DNA of 64,000 nt, taken from Sinonovacula constricta. Lineage: Eukaryota; Mollusca; Bivalvia; Cardiida; Solecurtidae. The stretch spans positions 69,224,860-69,288,859 of the forward strand of contig CM017556.1 of NCBI GenBank assembly GCA_007844125.1, in the 5' to 3' direction. The notes below the pieces were generated by a model, which ran no database searches, was not told where the DNA came from, and was given only the letters and a program-made list of their open reading frames with translations. The number at the start of each line of letters is the position of its first letter. The first letter of the stretch is position 1. A program made the position numbers and the translations under genes. Of the stretch, positions 1 to 13,225 are shown piece after piece.

Positions 1-1389
1 AAAGAAGGTCTGAACCCTTATAGAGTAAATACATAACCTTTATCATGAAATTGAAGGCATGTACATTATCTGTCCTACACATTAAGGTTTTTACTATTTA
101 CATGCCCATGATCTCAACACATTTAAGATAGTGACAACTTAAGTTAAGGAGAAAGGAGTGACAAGGTCTGTATAGGTTGGATGTTTTGTATAAACTGTAC
201 TTACAATGTTTGTTGATCTTCCTGGCCCTAATCTCTTTGTAGACCTAACCTTCAGGATGAAGTTGTGACATGAAAGTCAACTCCTTCTTTGACTTTGTTT
301 ACAATCTTTTCATTACATATGATAACTAAGTATAGTTTCTTGATCTATTCCAAGTTTTAAGATATAGTTAAATGTTGGGGACAGGAAAAATTGGGTGCTT
401 CTTTTCTGGACCATCAGTTCGTCTGATTCTTTTTGAATAGGCTATCTAAATGCAATTCAGTGTAGGTAGAACCATTATTAAATGAGCTTAACTTAGAAAA
501 ACTTTACCAACATCACCTCAAGAAAAGCATTGATGCAAAGCATCAAAGGGTATCCAATTTTTGTTTGTATAATGAAACTTACTGTCTTAATTTCATTTCA
601 TAATATGTAACCAAACTGTTATGGAACCATGTTAGAAATATTGAATCAGCAACATCCTTAAAACCTCCATAATAGCAGCATTGCTTACATGTGAGATAAC
701 ACTAGTCCTGCTTTAGCCATGTGATTCAAATTTAATAATCAGTACCTCATATGTATTGTATGAAGTTGAGGTCTTATAAGATCTGTTACACACAATAACA
801 ATTCAGAACACCATGGCCACATCTACAAAATAGAATTGTCCAGATACTGCCAAGTAGTGATGAATGACCTGATAAATACAACAACAGACCATTGACAAAT
901 TGTTAACATGTTCCATAAAGGGCACAGCACTTCAGTGCAGACACAAATAAATGAGACATAAGCTAGCCATGAACCTGTATGCAACCAATCAGCCCTAGGA
1001 AGTCATTACTGTTCTGCAGTCTGTCTGTTGAATTCTCATCTTGTATTTTCCTTCAATCCTATGATATGAAATATTTTAGTAAATATAAGGTAGAGTAATT
1101 AATTTCAAGAATGATGGATTGCATGATAGTCTTGCAAGATACTTTATGTTTTGTCTTATTTATTGCTGTCATTCTCTGGTCTCTAGGTCTAGAGGTTACT
1201 TGTCTTTACCTTAAAATCCCCCTTTGAAGTCTGTCTCCTACATAGATATCATCGTCATTCATCAACAGATGGTAAAGAATGTCATTTTTGCTTATGATAA
1301 AATATTTTTTAATAGCAACACAAAATCTTTGTTATTTGCTTACTGCTACTTGCAAAGGTAACAGAACACATTACTGGAGAATCAGAAGT

Positions 1390-1505
1390 AAACTGTGCAG
1401 ATCCTGATCAGACTGCCCACCAGCAGGAAACTGACTAATCTGAATCTACAGTATAAATCTAAGTCTGTTAAATATTTATCAGGATCTGGACTATTTGCTG
1501 CTGAG
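1390..1505. repeat. Dispersed palindromic repeat, copy 1
   Basis: Holds GATCCTGATCAG at 1,400 and, about 80 bases on, ATCAGGATCTGGACTATTTGC, close to its reverse complement. The family consensus seems to be a short inverted-repeat element with a GATCCTGATCAG core, a middle rich in AGCTGC/GCAGCT and an outer ACTATTTGC arm. This copy keeps both arms, so it best shows the fold-back layout of the family. Confidence 0.55.
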
Positions 1506-2479
1506 TCTTGTGCCATATGTTTTGTTACCGTTGCAGATAATTGTTAAAAATAGCTACAACTTGTTTTTGTTATTAATGTGGCATGATTTGGGTTTAAACT
1601 GGGTAAATGTTTATGTTCCAATTTAAATTAGTAATTGTGCCAGATGCATATCTTTCACAATGTAACATAATACTCCCGGATATCTTTCAGTTGCCATGGT
1701 AACATGAGGTAGATCTAGGGCCTTTTTATTTGGTTTTGTACCATTTGTTGTCTCATAAAGCAGGGCTTTTATGTTAGTTTTGAAATTTGAGCCCAAAGTT
1801 ACCATCTTTCTTACAATCGGATTGCCAGGTGAAGGATGGTTATTCTTGCTAACTTATATACATGTGGATGTTTATAGGATGAAAAGCGTAGCTAAATGTT
1901 CCAACTGCTATATATATTGTGTTATATATTATTTTTTCCGCTGAAATAACAAGAAAAAAAAGAACAAAAAAGAGTCTCATTCTGCATTCTGACAATTTTC
2001 TTGTAATACTTTTAAAGGCATATATTAAGTAGGTTTGAAACAGAATTTTAAGATTATTTATTGAAAACAATATTTTTATATGTTTAATAAAAATGATTTG
2101 TATATCTGAAAAAAATCAGTCTCACAGTGTTCTCTATATAGTCCTGGGGTTTTTGTGTTAAAGTGTCCTGACCATGCATAAATGACACATGTACAGGGTG
2201 AGATGTTTCCAACAATATACTAGTGAATGACATAGACAAAACTATACAGCTTTTATGTTCTAGAGTTCAGATATGGAGGCAGATGCAATATTCAGACACA
2301 TACGTTTGCAGTAATAACATTGGAAGTTTTAAACTGTGACTGGGCCATGCTCACTACTTCAGTTTTTAAAAAATAAATAAATAACAACCCTTCTTGTACC
2401 AAAAAATAGCCTCAGATATAGTAAGGTCAACAGTTTTTATTAACATAAGTTTTTTAAGGTGCTGCTTGGTTCATCTGTC

Positions 2480-2753
2480 TGGGATGGGATTTGGATGGGA
2501 TTAGCCGGCATTTTTGCCAATACTGTGCAGCAACATTTCTATCATTATAGCACAGGGGCACTTTTGAGGTGCCCAGGGACTGAACCCGGTCGGTCCATTA
2601 TACTGACACAGATGAGTCAGGCATAATGCTGTCCCATTAGCCCCGAACGTTAGGAGGGAAGCCACTACTGCCAACTTTAAAGTCTTTAGTTTGACCCTGC
2701 CGGGGTTCGAACCCATGACCTCCAGATCTGCAAGCCGATGCTATTGCGGCTGG
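2480..2753 (-). repeat. tRNA-derived SINE, full-length-like copy
   Basis: Read on the minus strand it starts with a tRNA-like head: CAGCCGCAATAG, then a B box GGGTTCGAACC near 2,700. It continues with a tail shared with the 38,713-38,872 copy (ACTTTAAAGTTGG, GTGGCTTCCCTCCTAACG, GGGACAGCATTA). About 14 bases of the A-box region are missing compared with that copy. The head is not a working tRNA. Confidence 0.75.
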
Positions 2754-3660
2754 TCATCATCTGTCTGGTGTCTGGCCATTACGGGTATATTTGTTTATTT
2801 TCAGGGACAAAGAATTTTAAAATTATGAGACTCAAATAAATATTATTGAAAAGAAGTGCATATTATTTTAAATTAAATTAATGGGAGTCTTAAAAATCAT
2901 CTATGACTTAAATAGTTGTTATGAATTCCTGGAGCCTGGGTAGTGACTGTCCAGAAGAACAACATCATGTGACCTAGGAAGGGTCATATTAGAGGTTATC
3001 ACAGAAGTCGATCATCGTCCAAACCGGTACCAACTGCTGAAAAATACACACCTTAGTTTTATGACCATGATGGTTAATTCAATTGTTGACAGCCTTGTAT
3101 GTTAGACAACTTGATTGCTAGCCAGACTAAGTTTTACATCCAGTATTTCTACACAAGGTTTCATTACCCAATTGTCCAAGCCATGAAATAACATTTGAAT
3201 ACAGTGTACTCATTCTTTGTGAGAAAACCTGGCAGTAACATTAGTCAACATGGCTAATTTTGGACACTTGTCAGCTTGGATTTAAAATCTTTTGCAGTCA
3301 GCTTGCAGTTTAACTCATTTTCTAATTCATTACTAAAGGAGAATTATGTTATATAACATTCAGCAGTGTTGCTAAAACTGTTCAATTAAAATATGCACTC
3401 ATTTTGTATGTTTTAAGGGAATAATTTCTTCCCAGCTGGAATGTTGACTTTAATATGTCAGACTGTTTATGTAAATGATATCTTAGTAAATGCTGAAACT
3501 GTAACTGTATTATTGCTATTGTGTACATTGGTTTGCTGTTATTGTTATCTTTCTTGACCCTCTTTGACCCTTTGACCAAGATGGCTGACCACCCATGAAG
3601 TTGAAGGATGTATTTGTTGGACATCACTGGGAGGGAGAGATAGGCAGATAACTTATAGCC

Positions 3661-3740
3661 TGTGAAGCATGAATTGATCAGTCCTTGGCAAGTAGTGTTG
3701 ATCCAGATCAGCCAGCTTCCACTGCACTATTTGCTACTAA
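3661..3740. repeat. Dispersed palindromic repeat, copy 2
   Basis: Contains GATCCAGATCAGCCAGCTTCC followed by CACTATTTGCTAC. It matches the core and outer arm seen at 1,390 and 28,660, but only one arm is clear. Confidence 0.45.
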
Positions 3741-4023
3741 CAGTTTATCCATATACCTTGTAAGCTAAAGCCATGTGAGCCAAAAACTATGAAAATAAGC
3801 AGCAAGTAACATAAAATTTTGAAAATAAGTAATTAAAATGTAGTATGGTAAGGGTTAGTGCATCATTGGACAAGACAGTCCACACACAGGTGTACTCTAG
3901 AAGTACCCTGTAGCCATGGTAATTAATTAAAGGCAGGAATGTTGTGAAGTGGGACAAACATCCACTTTATTTAGTTAATCTTTTTAGGTAAATGCTATTA
4001 CAATTTGTTTATTATTTCTTACT

Positions 4024-4095
4024 TAGCTTGCTAAGCACGAACTGATCAACTTAATTATGCAAATATAAAGTAGATCTAGATCAGCCCAGTACCAA
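4024..4095. repeat. Dispersed palindromic repeat, copy 3 (weak)
   Basis: GCTAAGCACGAACTGATCA followed by AGATCTAGATCAGCCCAGT. It is more degenerate than its neighbours and lacks a clear second arm. Confidence 0.35.
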
Positions 4096-4390
4096 TGAGT
4101 CATATTACCAGTGACTGAAATTTTAAGAAATACGAACAAGTTAAATGTAAACTTGAAGCCAAAATATCTCCTGAAAAGCAATGTATTTGGTTAAAACAGT
4201 AAAGAAAAGAATAAAATTATGAAGAGAATCAACCCAAACAAAAACAATTTATCTTCTTTTAATGCTAATATTATTCCATACACAATGTATACTATAATTA
4301 CATGAAGAATATGCCAAAACGTATTGACACAGACACTAATACACTGGACAGCCATAGAATAGGTGAAGGGTTCGAATGCTTTTTCTAAAA

Positions 4391-4450
4391 AGTAAGCTGC
4401 AAATAGTGCAGATCCTGATCAAATAGCTCCTACTTTACTTACTAGATAGG
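4391..4450. repeat. Dispersed palindromic repeat, copy 4
   Basis: GCAAATAGTGCAGATCCTGA followed by TCAAATAGCTCC. The outer arm ACTATTTGC appears here in reverse complement, so this copy is oriented opposite to the one at 3,661. Confidence 0.5.
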
Positions 4451-5460
4451 CTGAAAGATACAAAGACCTAATAGCATTAGAGGGAACTTTATCACATGTG
4501 TCTTTACTTTACCTAAAAATCAATCTGGGGCAAAGTACTAGTGCATTAATTAATGCATATCAAGTATGTTTGTCTCCTTTAGTTACAATCTTAATTGTGC
4601 ACTAACATAGGTGCTGGAAGTAATTAAGTATGACATCTGCTTTTAGCTCTCTGCCTGCTAGGTATGTATTTACCAAGATACACACATAGGCAAGATCCTA
4701 AACAATCGATAATTTTGATGTATATGGGTCATGTTTGATGAAAGCATTAGTTGAAAACTGGCTGTTTTATTTAGGTGAGATAAAAACTAAGAGCCTAATA
4801 AGCTGCAGGACATATTTATATAGGACAATTATATGTCAGCATTGAATTTGATCATTAACTTAACATGTTTTAAGTGAAAGATAATGAAGTTTGGAATTTT
4901 TTGATTTAAATAATCACCTATTAAGTGTAGCGATTTGATGCATATGTTAAAGTATGGTATTTTTTTTTATAAAATCCTAATAATGTTGCTTCACCGGTAA
5001 ATTTCCATTCTTTTCTATGAAGTTTGTATATCTGGCTTTATCTTTGAACAACAGATTGCTTTCTTCTTGTTGCTTCATAAAGTTACATGCCTTTGTATTT
5101 TTAGTTAGAAAGAGGTGACCTTAGTTTCATACTAGTATAGCTTAGTCAGTGATTGTATAATTGTGTCATCCTAATTATTACTTACTAACATTATGATAAT
5201 GTGTCGCCACAATGACAGTGAGGACTGGACTTACTGTGATACCTGTGCACATAAAACATACAATCTATCCTCGTTATAATATATATAATATAGGTCTGTT
5301 CTGAAGTTTATTATGGGTAAGATCTTTTGGTCATGGATTATCTTTACCAAAATTGTTCTTGTAAATTAATATTGTGCTCCATTTATTAAAAATCAGTACA
5401 TAATTCTTTGTTATCTGCTTACAACTTTATGCAGAGAGTTATCATTAAATGTTACAATAC

Positions 5461-5545
5461 AGGCTTTGCAGCAAACAGTGTAGATCCTGACCAGAGAGCT
5501 CCCAGCAGCAGCTGGCTGATCCAAATGGACACTACTTTCCTAAGT
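5461..5545. repeat. Dispersed palindromic repeat, copy 5
   Basis: GCAAACAGTGTAGATCCTGA, then GAGAGCTCCCAGCAGCAGCT and GGCTGATCCA. Both halves of the palindrome are visible around the GCAGCAGCTG centre. Confidence 0.55.
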
Positions 5546-6907
5546 CTTACCAATTTATACTTAGCAGGCATTAAATTTAGACTCAATTCAACCTATATAA
5601 AATTATGATCCAAAATTACTTCCCTTTAATGTACATACCTTTTACCAATCTACTTATTAATGGATGGATTATCTCCCTTTCAAAGATAAATTATCTTGTT
5701 TGATAATGCATCGCACCCCAATTGTATGTATACTTGTCTTGTATGTGCTAGGCCCCGGGTAGATGGCTTAAATCCCTGATAGGAAATATTTAAACATAAT
5801 TCCTTTGCAGCTGTTTCTAGGAATTATCTTGCACCAGTATTTCTCAAACAGAATTCTCCATTGTTCAGGGCTAGGTGAATTTCTCCGAGAATCTTAAGGA
5901 AGTGAAACTGTTGTTGTCAGTCAAGCATTTTTACCCTTGCATTATTTATGTATATTGTCGCAATTTTTATGTTTGGTTATTGGTTTGTTTGTCTACCTCA
6001 AAAAGTAACTGTCAATGAACTGTTACTTGCTGACTGATGTGCTGTGGTTTTATTGCTGAACATGGTGTTACAGCAGGCAGTCTATCGGCAACCATCAAAC
6101 ACCATTATTGTTGCTGGCCTGGGGCAACTGCCTGCCAATACACAGTCTGAACTGTCAAGGTCATCTCTCTGGGTAATCTTAACTGACCAATTAATGGTGA
6201 CATGTCACTATGACCCATATCAAAGCATGAATGACTCATCTTTTATATATCATTTACAGTAAATGTAATATGGAAAGCTTTACAAACCATACAAAACCAT
6301 TTTGAGTCTACTATTAGTTTTCAATTTATCTTTTGTAATGTATGCATTTTTTTAATCACCAGCACCCTCATGTTAGGACTTTCAGCCCACAAAACAAGTC
6401 ATTAACAGTTCTTTTACTTTTTTAAGTTGGGTCTGTTTTTTCTGTCCTAGTAATTGTATATTCTTAAGGTATCCCTTCAGTAAACATTATATATATCATA
6501 CAAATATAATTTAATGCATATAAACATAATATATTCATACAAATGATGTGAATCATTTGATAGTAAACAAGCTTTCAACAACTTGAAATCAACTGGAAAT
6601 ATGTTATCCTTTCACTTATTGTAGTTCCCACTATTGTACTGTATGTATAATTCCTGTATCACAACTAAGATAATGTTGTTGATATTCATCTGTTTGTCTT
6701 GGTGTTTTATCACAGGAATGTCTATAATGGGTAAGATAAAAGTTTGATAATGTAGCTTCTGACGTCAAAGAAAACATGTAACTTGGATAGTTGCTAAAAT
6801 TTTGAAATGATAGTTGACATTATTTAAGTGAAAGGTTTATGTTTGTGCTGTCTTAAAAAAAAACTTTCATTGAATTAGCTCTTATAAACTTGTAAATAGT
6901 CTCCTAC

Positions 6908-7100
6908 TGGACCTGGTAGCACAACTGGTAGAGCATCTGCTCCAAGTATGGGAGCCACCAGTCCCAGGCTGCAACTTACCAAAGTTGTTAATAATATAAA
7001 CAGTAGTGGTATAGCTACCCTGCTATACACAGTGAAGGTAACACTACATCTTCTTCAAATGGACACCCTCTCCATAGAACCTAAATACTATTGGTGGGAT
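6908..7100 (+). repeat. tRNA-derived SINE, divergent copy
   Basis: A tRNA-like A box (GTAGCACAACTGGTAGAGC) at about 6,917, a decayed B-box region, then ACCAAAGTTGTTAATAAT and a body that parallels the 8,985 copy. It lies 1.6 kb upstream of the candidate SHANK first exon, in the same orientation. Confidence 0.55.
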
Positions 7101-8730
7101 AGAATATTTAACAGACAGTAAATAATCTCCAAGACAAGACCATGTTTTCAAATATGTGGCTTGATTCGTATGTTTCTTGTCTTTTTTGAAACCATTATCA
7201 ATTGTCAGGTATTACCCCTTTCTTATATATAACATTCATAATTACTGCTGATGCATACCTTTTTTTGGCTGGGAGACTCCCACTTTTATGGTTCATAATT
7301 ATTTAAAAATAAGGGGTGTTTGACACATTTTCAGAAAACTCAGTTATTGAAAACAGGTAACTTCCTTCTTTGTTTATATGAAAATAACAAATCTCCCACA
7401 TTGGCCTCAGAAAAAGGCCTCAGAAAAAGGTTCGCATGTATGTTGATGTGATTTAAAAGTGAAGTACTATGATGATGTCTTTGCTTGAAAGTTATGAACA
7501 ATGCTATCCTATGAAAAAATGTGAATACTTGCTTGTTATTATAAATTGCATATTTGGATATTTTAACATTGCTTGTTATATATATCCCTGTACAAACATT
7601 TTTTAATCATTAGTTATCTTGAAACTGTTTTAAATAAAAGCAGATAATAGTACTGCTTTCACTGAGATAGCATGTCATGATCATCTGTCATGATACCATA
7701 CCCAGTAAGATTTTCTTAATTATGGCATGCCCAATTGTGGCTGTTTAGGACTTTGGTTTGTCATGGCCAAAAGTGAACACAACACAGCAGTAGAATTGTT
7801 TTTATTAAAACCTAAAATTGACTAAATATTTCTAAGGTTAATGAATTCAATGAATATATTTAGAGAAAAGAATGCTACATATATACAAGTTTACACAACA
7901 GTACAAATACAAGGGCAGACCAGCATACGGAAAAAAGTTGCTTTATCCAACGAACTTCATTGTAAGTTGTGGAAAATAAATCACATAATAGAAGGAATGT
8001 TATTGATAAAATGTATGATAAAACTGTTTCACCTTGTTGACAATTTTTTACCTTGTGTCAGGCTTGTTTGCTCTGTTTTGGTTTTGAAATGAGTATTCAA
8101 CTCTTGTGTGATAGAGGAACAAAAGTTATCATTCAAAGAAGGAAGATAAAACTGTCCCATGGTTTTGATAGGTTTATCATGCCTTGTGTCATTTGAAGCA
8201 CATAAAACAGACAATAACATGAACTAAAGTGTCTTATCTTTGTACTACGTTAGTTCACTTTTCCACTTGCAGCATTTCACCTGACTGTTAGAATTACATC
8301 ACAAAACTATTGCTCAGTGGAAACCACCTTTTGTAAATTGATACGCTGTGCATATTTGTACCTTTTTTCTGTAAAACAATGCACGCAAGTCTGATGTGAT
8401 GTCTTCATTTGTATTAGTTTATGGATTAATTTGATTAGAGCAAAGAGGTTGTACAACGATGTGGTAGTGAGCTGGATGGATAATTGAATTACCTTGTTCC
8501 ACTTGAGATAGTGACCAAGATAGGACAATAGATACAACACTGATACAGCACCTTCGACTAAAGTCCAGTCACACAAACCTTGTGACAATATGGCGAACAA
8601 GTGATCCTGGCTTCCGCTTTCATTTCTATTCGAACTGATAATCAGTTAAAATGTTAAATATGGCTTTAACAGAAGGCTTTATGAATTAATTACATGTGGA
8701 ATATTCTGTGATATATGTGAGGTTTTCATT

Positions 8731-8804
8731 ATGCCTAGACATTACAGCTCTCGACGATTTACACCCACAAGTAGGACTATATCTAAACTTCAAAAGAAAC
8801 AACA
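8731..8804 (+). CDS. Candidate first coding exon of a short SHANK isoform
   Basis: An ATG opens 24 basic, serine-rich codons (beginning MPRHYSSRRFTPTSR) and runs into a strong donor, CA|GTAAGTG, at 8,805. It ends after two bases of a codon. The best acceptor for the next SHANK exon (after TTTCTAG at 13,225) needs exactly that phase, so the two can join without breaking the frame. The frame upstream of the ATG is also open for about 30 bases, so this could instead be an internal exon with a start I cannot place. SHANK genes are known to make short isoforms from internal promoters. Exon identity rests on the donor and phase only; I do not recognise the peptide. Confidence 0.3.
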
Positions 8805-8984
8805 GTAAGTGAAAATAAAATCATATGGCTGACATTAAGATGCTGTGTGCCATTTGGATGTAAATCTTTTATGATGCTTTAACCTTGTTTTTGTCATTTT
8901 TGGAGACAGTAATATTAAACTGCTCACTGGTATTCTGTACTCAAATATAGGTTAAATTCAGAAGTAAAAATTTAACATCAGGTA

Positions 8985-9240
8985 TGGGAGGCCCCTGGTT
9001 CAAACCTAATCTGTGACATACCAAAGTCATTTTTAACATGGTAGTGGTAAAGCTCATTTGCTAATGCTTAAGCTGTATAATGGTAGTGCCATGCCTGGTC
9101 AACACAGTGTTAGCATTATCTGACAATATACTTGTAATTATTGTGCTAGGTGTTTACAACATGCTATTTACATTAAAGTCAGCACTGTATCAGGTTCAAG
9201 AGGACACTATCTCCAGATAACTAAAAACCCAGCAAACAAT
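8985..9240 (+). repeat. tRNA-derived SINE, divergent copy lacking the A box
   Basis: Begins near the B box (CTGGTTCAAACC at about 8,995), then ACATACCAAAGTCATTTTT and GTAGTGGTAAAGCTC, similar in order to the copy at 6,908. The tRNA 5' half is missing or unrecognisable. Confidence 0.45.
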
Positions 9241-9786
9241 CGAACATAATGCTTCTGGGTAGTTGTGGCTGAAACTTGTGTCTGGCTTGAAATGAATTAT
9301 TTGAAATTAAATGCCATCCAGTAATATCATTCTCAGTGCTGGGCCAGCCATCTTTGGAACTACCCTGTAGGCTTGAAGTAGGCAAGGCAGGCAACTGCCT
9401 GTGCCATTGCTGTTACTTCCCTTGACAGCTGCAGCTGTATACTGAACCTGCTCCTTCCTGTTATTGGGGTGGATACTTTTGTCACAACTATCACCTGTTC
9501 AGGGTTTTGCCTTGCAGGGTGGTATGCCATGGTTCTTACAGGCATGCTCATAGCTTATTGACCATTTCGAAATTACGAAATCTCGCGCAAATCTCGCTCC
9601 GCGAGATTGAGGTCAGGGGGGTTCCGTTTATGTGCTCGCGTGTAAACATAGAGCAGCTGACTTACTTTCGTTTCTTCTTCACACACAAAAAGAGGGACAA
9701 AGTGAACAAAAATGATACACCAAAATCAGAACTTGTATTTGTATGTTTTAAATGAATTTTACTCGCTTAGATAATTTTATTTTGCT

Positions 9787-9933
9787 ATGGGACAGAACGA
9801 TTTCTGCTGTGCTGAAGGTTGTAACCACGAGAGATCTCGATGTGCCACATGCAATTTTTACAAGATTCCTAACGATAAAAAGCTCAGACCTGCGTGGCTG
9901 ACTAATTGGAGAAATGGATACGTTGTCATTTAG
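9787..9933 (+). pseudogene. THAP zinc-finger fragment, left arm
   Basis: A 48-codon ORF from ATG to TAG whose first half looks like the start of a THAP domain: an FCCAEGC cysteine pair near residues 6-12, then FYKIPNDKKLRPAWLTNW with the conserved proline and tryptophan spacing. THAP fingers are C2CH DNA-binding domains of about 80-90 residues, common at the N-terminus of P-element and related transposases. The distal Cys-x2-His half is missing before the stop, so this is a truncated domain or a first exon. An identical-length ORF lies mirrored at 11,463-11,609. Confidence 0.6.
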
Positions 9934-11462
9934 CCTTTAGTTCCAATCAAAATTTAAATTATCTTCCAAATTATGTCATTTTGAAGACCACCCCCCTTCC
10001 CCCCACCGCCAAGTCAAGGAAAAATGATTTAAAGTGCCAAGTATATTTTCCCATAGACCAGCAGTAAGAAAGGCCTCAAGATGACAATCAAAAGAAAACA
10101 TAAAAACTATGCCTGGTAAGCTAATCGTTTTTGATTAGCACCCCCTTCCCCACCCAACAGGCAAAAACTAACCAGAAAACCTTCTTTTATTAAGGTTATT
10201 TTGATTTCAAATAAAGTGAATTGTTTACATGAAACTCTCTAATAAAAATTCTGTTTGTGGTTGAAGAAGAAAAAATGTTTATATTTATATATTCCTTGAG
10301 TAATCTGATATCATTTGTGTTTGACTAAAAAAACTCCAGGGATACATACTTGAACGTTCTATGCCAAAATGTGGTCTAAAGTCCCAACAGGGTACTTAAT
10401 TTTTGTACCCATTTAAAGATAGAAATGAAATAATTTAAAAGATATCGTTTTGTAAATTCATATTATGTTTCTCCATGCGCGTGGGTCCCTTTCATACCAT
10501 CGTAAAGTTCTACTCAAATTGAATCCCTAATTTTAAGACATGAGCGGACACCCCAACTTATTAAGCTAATTGGCAGTTTTATGACACCTTGTTTGTCTAG
10601 AGGACAGGAAGTGTGACCGTGTTTTTGGCGTCTTTTCCCCTTCGCATCCGCTATGCAGCTGTGTTTAAAAATGTCACCATATGGCAGTCGTGTGGTTTAT
10701 GACCTTCACCTTTTAAAGAGCAAAATGCATTGACTTACGCGAGGACAACAAAAAGGACAAAACACTAAGGTCTACAATATCTTTTTTTGGCTCATAAAAG
10801 GACCCAACGCTATATTTAGCTATAAATTATGCAACACAAATAATGTTTATGTTTAATCACAAACATGTATTCTGTTTTGCAGTCTGGAACACTGGAAGTC
10901 ATACTGTAATTTCTGATAGACATAATTTAATAATGAATTTACAAAACCATATATTTTAAATTAAAACATTTCTATCTTTAAATGGGTACAAAAATTAAGT
11001 ATCCTGTAGGGCCCACTTTAGACCACATTTTGGCATAGAACATTCAAGTATGTATCCCTGGAGTTTTTAGTCAAACACAAATGATATCAGATTACTCAAG
11101 GAATATATAAATATAAACATTTTTTCTTCTTCAACCACAAACAGAATTTTTATTAGAGAGTTTCGTGTAAACAATTCACTTTATTTGAAATCAAAATAAC
11201 CTTAATAAAAGAAGGTTTTCTGGTTGGTTTTTGCCTGTTGGGTGGGGAAGGGGGTGCTAATCAAAAACGATTAGCTTACCAGGCATAGTTTTTATGTTTT
11301 CTTTTGATTGTCATCTTGAGGCCTTTCTTACTGCTGGTCTATGGGAAAATATACTTGGCACTTTAAATCATTTTTTCCTTGACTTGGCGGTGGGGGGAAG
11401 GGGGGTGGTCTTCAAAATGACATAATTTGGAAGATAATTTAAATTTTGATTGGAACTAAAGG

Positions 11463-11609
11463 CTAAATGACAACGTATCCATTTCTCCAATTAGTCAGCC
11501 ACGCAGGTCTGAGCTTTTTATCGTTAGGAATCTTGTAAAAATTGCATGTGGCACCTCGAGATCTCTCGTGGTTACAACCTTCAGCACAGCAGAAATCGTT
11601 CTGTCCCAT
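11463..11609 (-). pseudogene. THAP zinc-finger fragment, right arm
   Basis: Mirror copy of the 9,787-9,933 ORF: same length (147 bases), same start and stop. I noticed one base difference, within the GAGATCTCGA(T/G)GTGCC stretch. Keeping the frame in both arms suggests either recent origin of the inverted repeat or gene conversion between the arms. It is a truncated domain like its partner; no downstream transposase exons were seen. Confidence 0.6.
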
Positions 11610-12360
11610 AGCAAAATAAAATTATCTAAGCGAGTAAAATTCATTTAAAACATACAAATACAAGTTCTGATTTTGGTGTATCATTTTATTCACTTTGTCC
11701 CTCTTTTTGTGTGTGAAGAAGAAACGAAAGTAAGTCAGCTGTTCTATGTTTACACGCGAGCACATAAACGGAACCCCCCTGACCTCAATCTCGCGGAGCG
11801 AGATAGCGCGAGATTTCGTAATTTCGAAATGGTCAATGTTGCTAAATGGCTTTTCTAAGCTAATGTTATTTGTTGTAATAAATGATGCTTCTGACAGTAA
11901 AACAGACAATAAAAAGCTATTGTTTCCACTGAAATGCAATGTCAGTTACAGCATGTTTAACAACTTGTTACTTTTGTGTACAATTATAAGCAATAACAAC
12001 ACTTAACTGTTGAAGCCCACTGGTTTTTACAGTCAATGTACATTTTCAAACACACTTCATTTTGTTGATAAACAATAATTTCCTTATGCAAAAATTATTT
12101 GAGAAATAAAACTTCAGAATGTTGGTAGTCTTCGAATACTGCCTTCTACCTTTAATCCCCCACACTGATATTCGAAGTACCATTTACATTACAAATATTA
12201 TTTTGTTGATTTATGATTGTTGACAGATATTGGCCAAGGATTTATTTTATGTTTTTATGAGGTAAACTATCCAATCAAAATGTGCATTACTAAATAACCA
12301 AGTTATAGTTGGTAATATTATATGTTTTATGACTCATCTAAACATTATTATATCACCCGC

Positions 12361-12450
12361 TAAGCATGAATTTACAAGGCAAACTATATAGATCAAAACC
12401 AGTTCTCTACTAGAAGCTGTTTGATCAGAATCTGAACTATTTGCTTTAGA
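12361..12450. repeat. Dispersed palindromic repeat, copy 6
   Basis: TAAGCATGAATTTACAAGGC, GATCAAAACCAG, then GAAGCTGTTTGATCAGAAT and CTGAACTATTTGC. Both arms are recognisable. Confidence 0.5.
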
Positions 12451-13225
12451 AAGATATTTTGTTAGTCCGATGTAGTTGTCAGTAATTAAATTAAGACAGT
12501 ATTGCCTTGTATTTGAGAAGTTGTGACATGATAAGGTTTAAGAAAAGTGGAAAACCCCAACAATGACTAGATTAAAGATTGTTGTTGTTGTTGTTGACTT
12601 AGTGTCTTCAGGATTGCCATTGATATAACTATATGTACATGTAATGTGTTATTAATACTTAATGTGGTCTTGGAAAGAAAATTCCACCTACAAATACTTT
12701 CAACATGATCATGATGGTTTGTATATCTCTAATTGAAATTGATCTCTGGTCACCTATTGTGTTCATGTATTAAGGACCAATTTAGGAGTGTCTTAAGTTT
12801 CCCTGATTGTGAACTCTTTGAGTTGTTTGAATGGAACGTGTGAAAACAAATGTAATCAGGAATAAAGCATGGAGTGACACACCTCAGGGCTGATTGGCAC
12901 CTTGTTAACCTGGGACAGTCACTAATAGAACTGGTGTTCAGTTAAGTGTCACTTGTGTAGAGCAATTCCAGTCTGTGTTTGGTTGATAATGTGTGTGCAT
13001 AAAATTAGAGGTCTTGCTAGATGCTAACATTCATTAAGGACCATTCAATTTTTGTGTGGTATTTGGATATATAGATTTCACATTCTGAAAGTTACATGTT
13101 TTTAACTTTAATGTAATAAATGGATTGCATAACAAGTTCTGGAGCATATTGAATATCAAGAGGATCAAGGGGATACATAGGCTTTAGAAAGTATTTGTTA
13201 TACTGTAAAGCAGGACTGTTTCTAG

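Larger units (their letters stand above)
1..8730. other. Non-coding stretch upstream of the SHANK exons
   Basis: No convincing protein-coding exon was recognised here on either strand; the open frames are short, unconserved in look and lack good splice signals. It is either intron of a longer SHANK transcript or 5' flank of a short one. What can be identified is repeat content: SINE relics near 2,480-2,753 and 6,908-7,100 and copies of a dispersed palindromic repeat at 1,390, 3,661, 4,024, 4,391 and 5,461. I looked for SH3 and ankyrin coding motifs and saw none, but short exons could be missed by eye. Confidence 0.5.
9558..11838. mobile_element. Long fold-back element with a THAP-finger fragment in each arm
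   Basis: The left arm (about 9,558-10,469) reads TTGACCATTTCGAAATTACG from its outer end. The right arm (about 10,920-11,838) is its reverse complement, ending CGTAATTTCGAAATGGTCAA. Landmarks match in mirrored order along both arms: the CTCGCGTGTAAACATAGA stretch, the THAP ORF, a CCACCCCCCTTCCCCCCACC tract and the AATAAAAATTCTG region. Differences are few. The spacer is about 450 bp and unique. No clear target duplication is seen: the left flank reads TAGCTTA and the right TGTTGCT. It lies within the SHANK intron between 8,804 and 13,226. The THAP fragment points to a P-element- or Kolobok-like parent, but no transposase core was found, so it is non-autonomous or rearranged. Confidence 0.8.
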
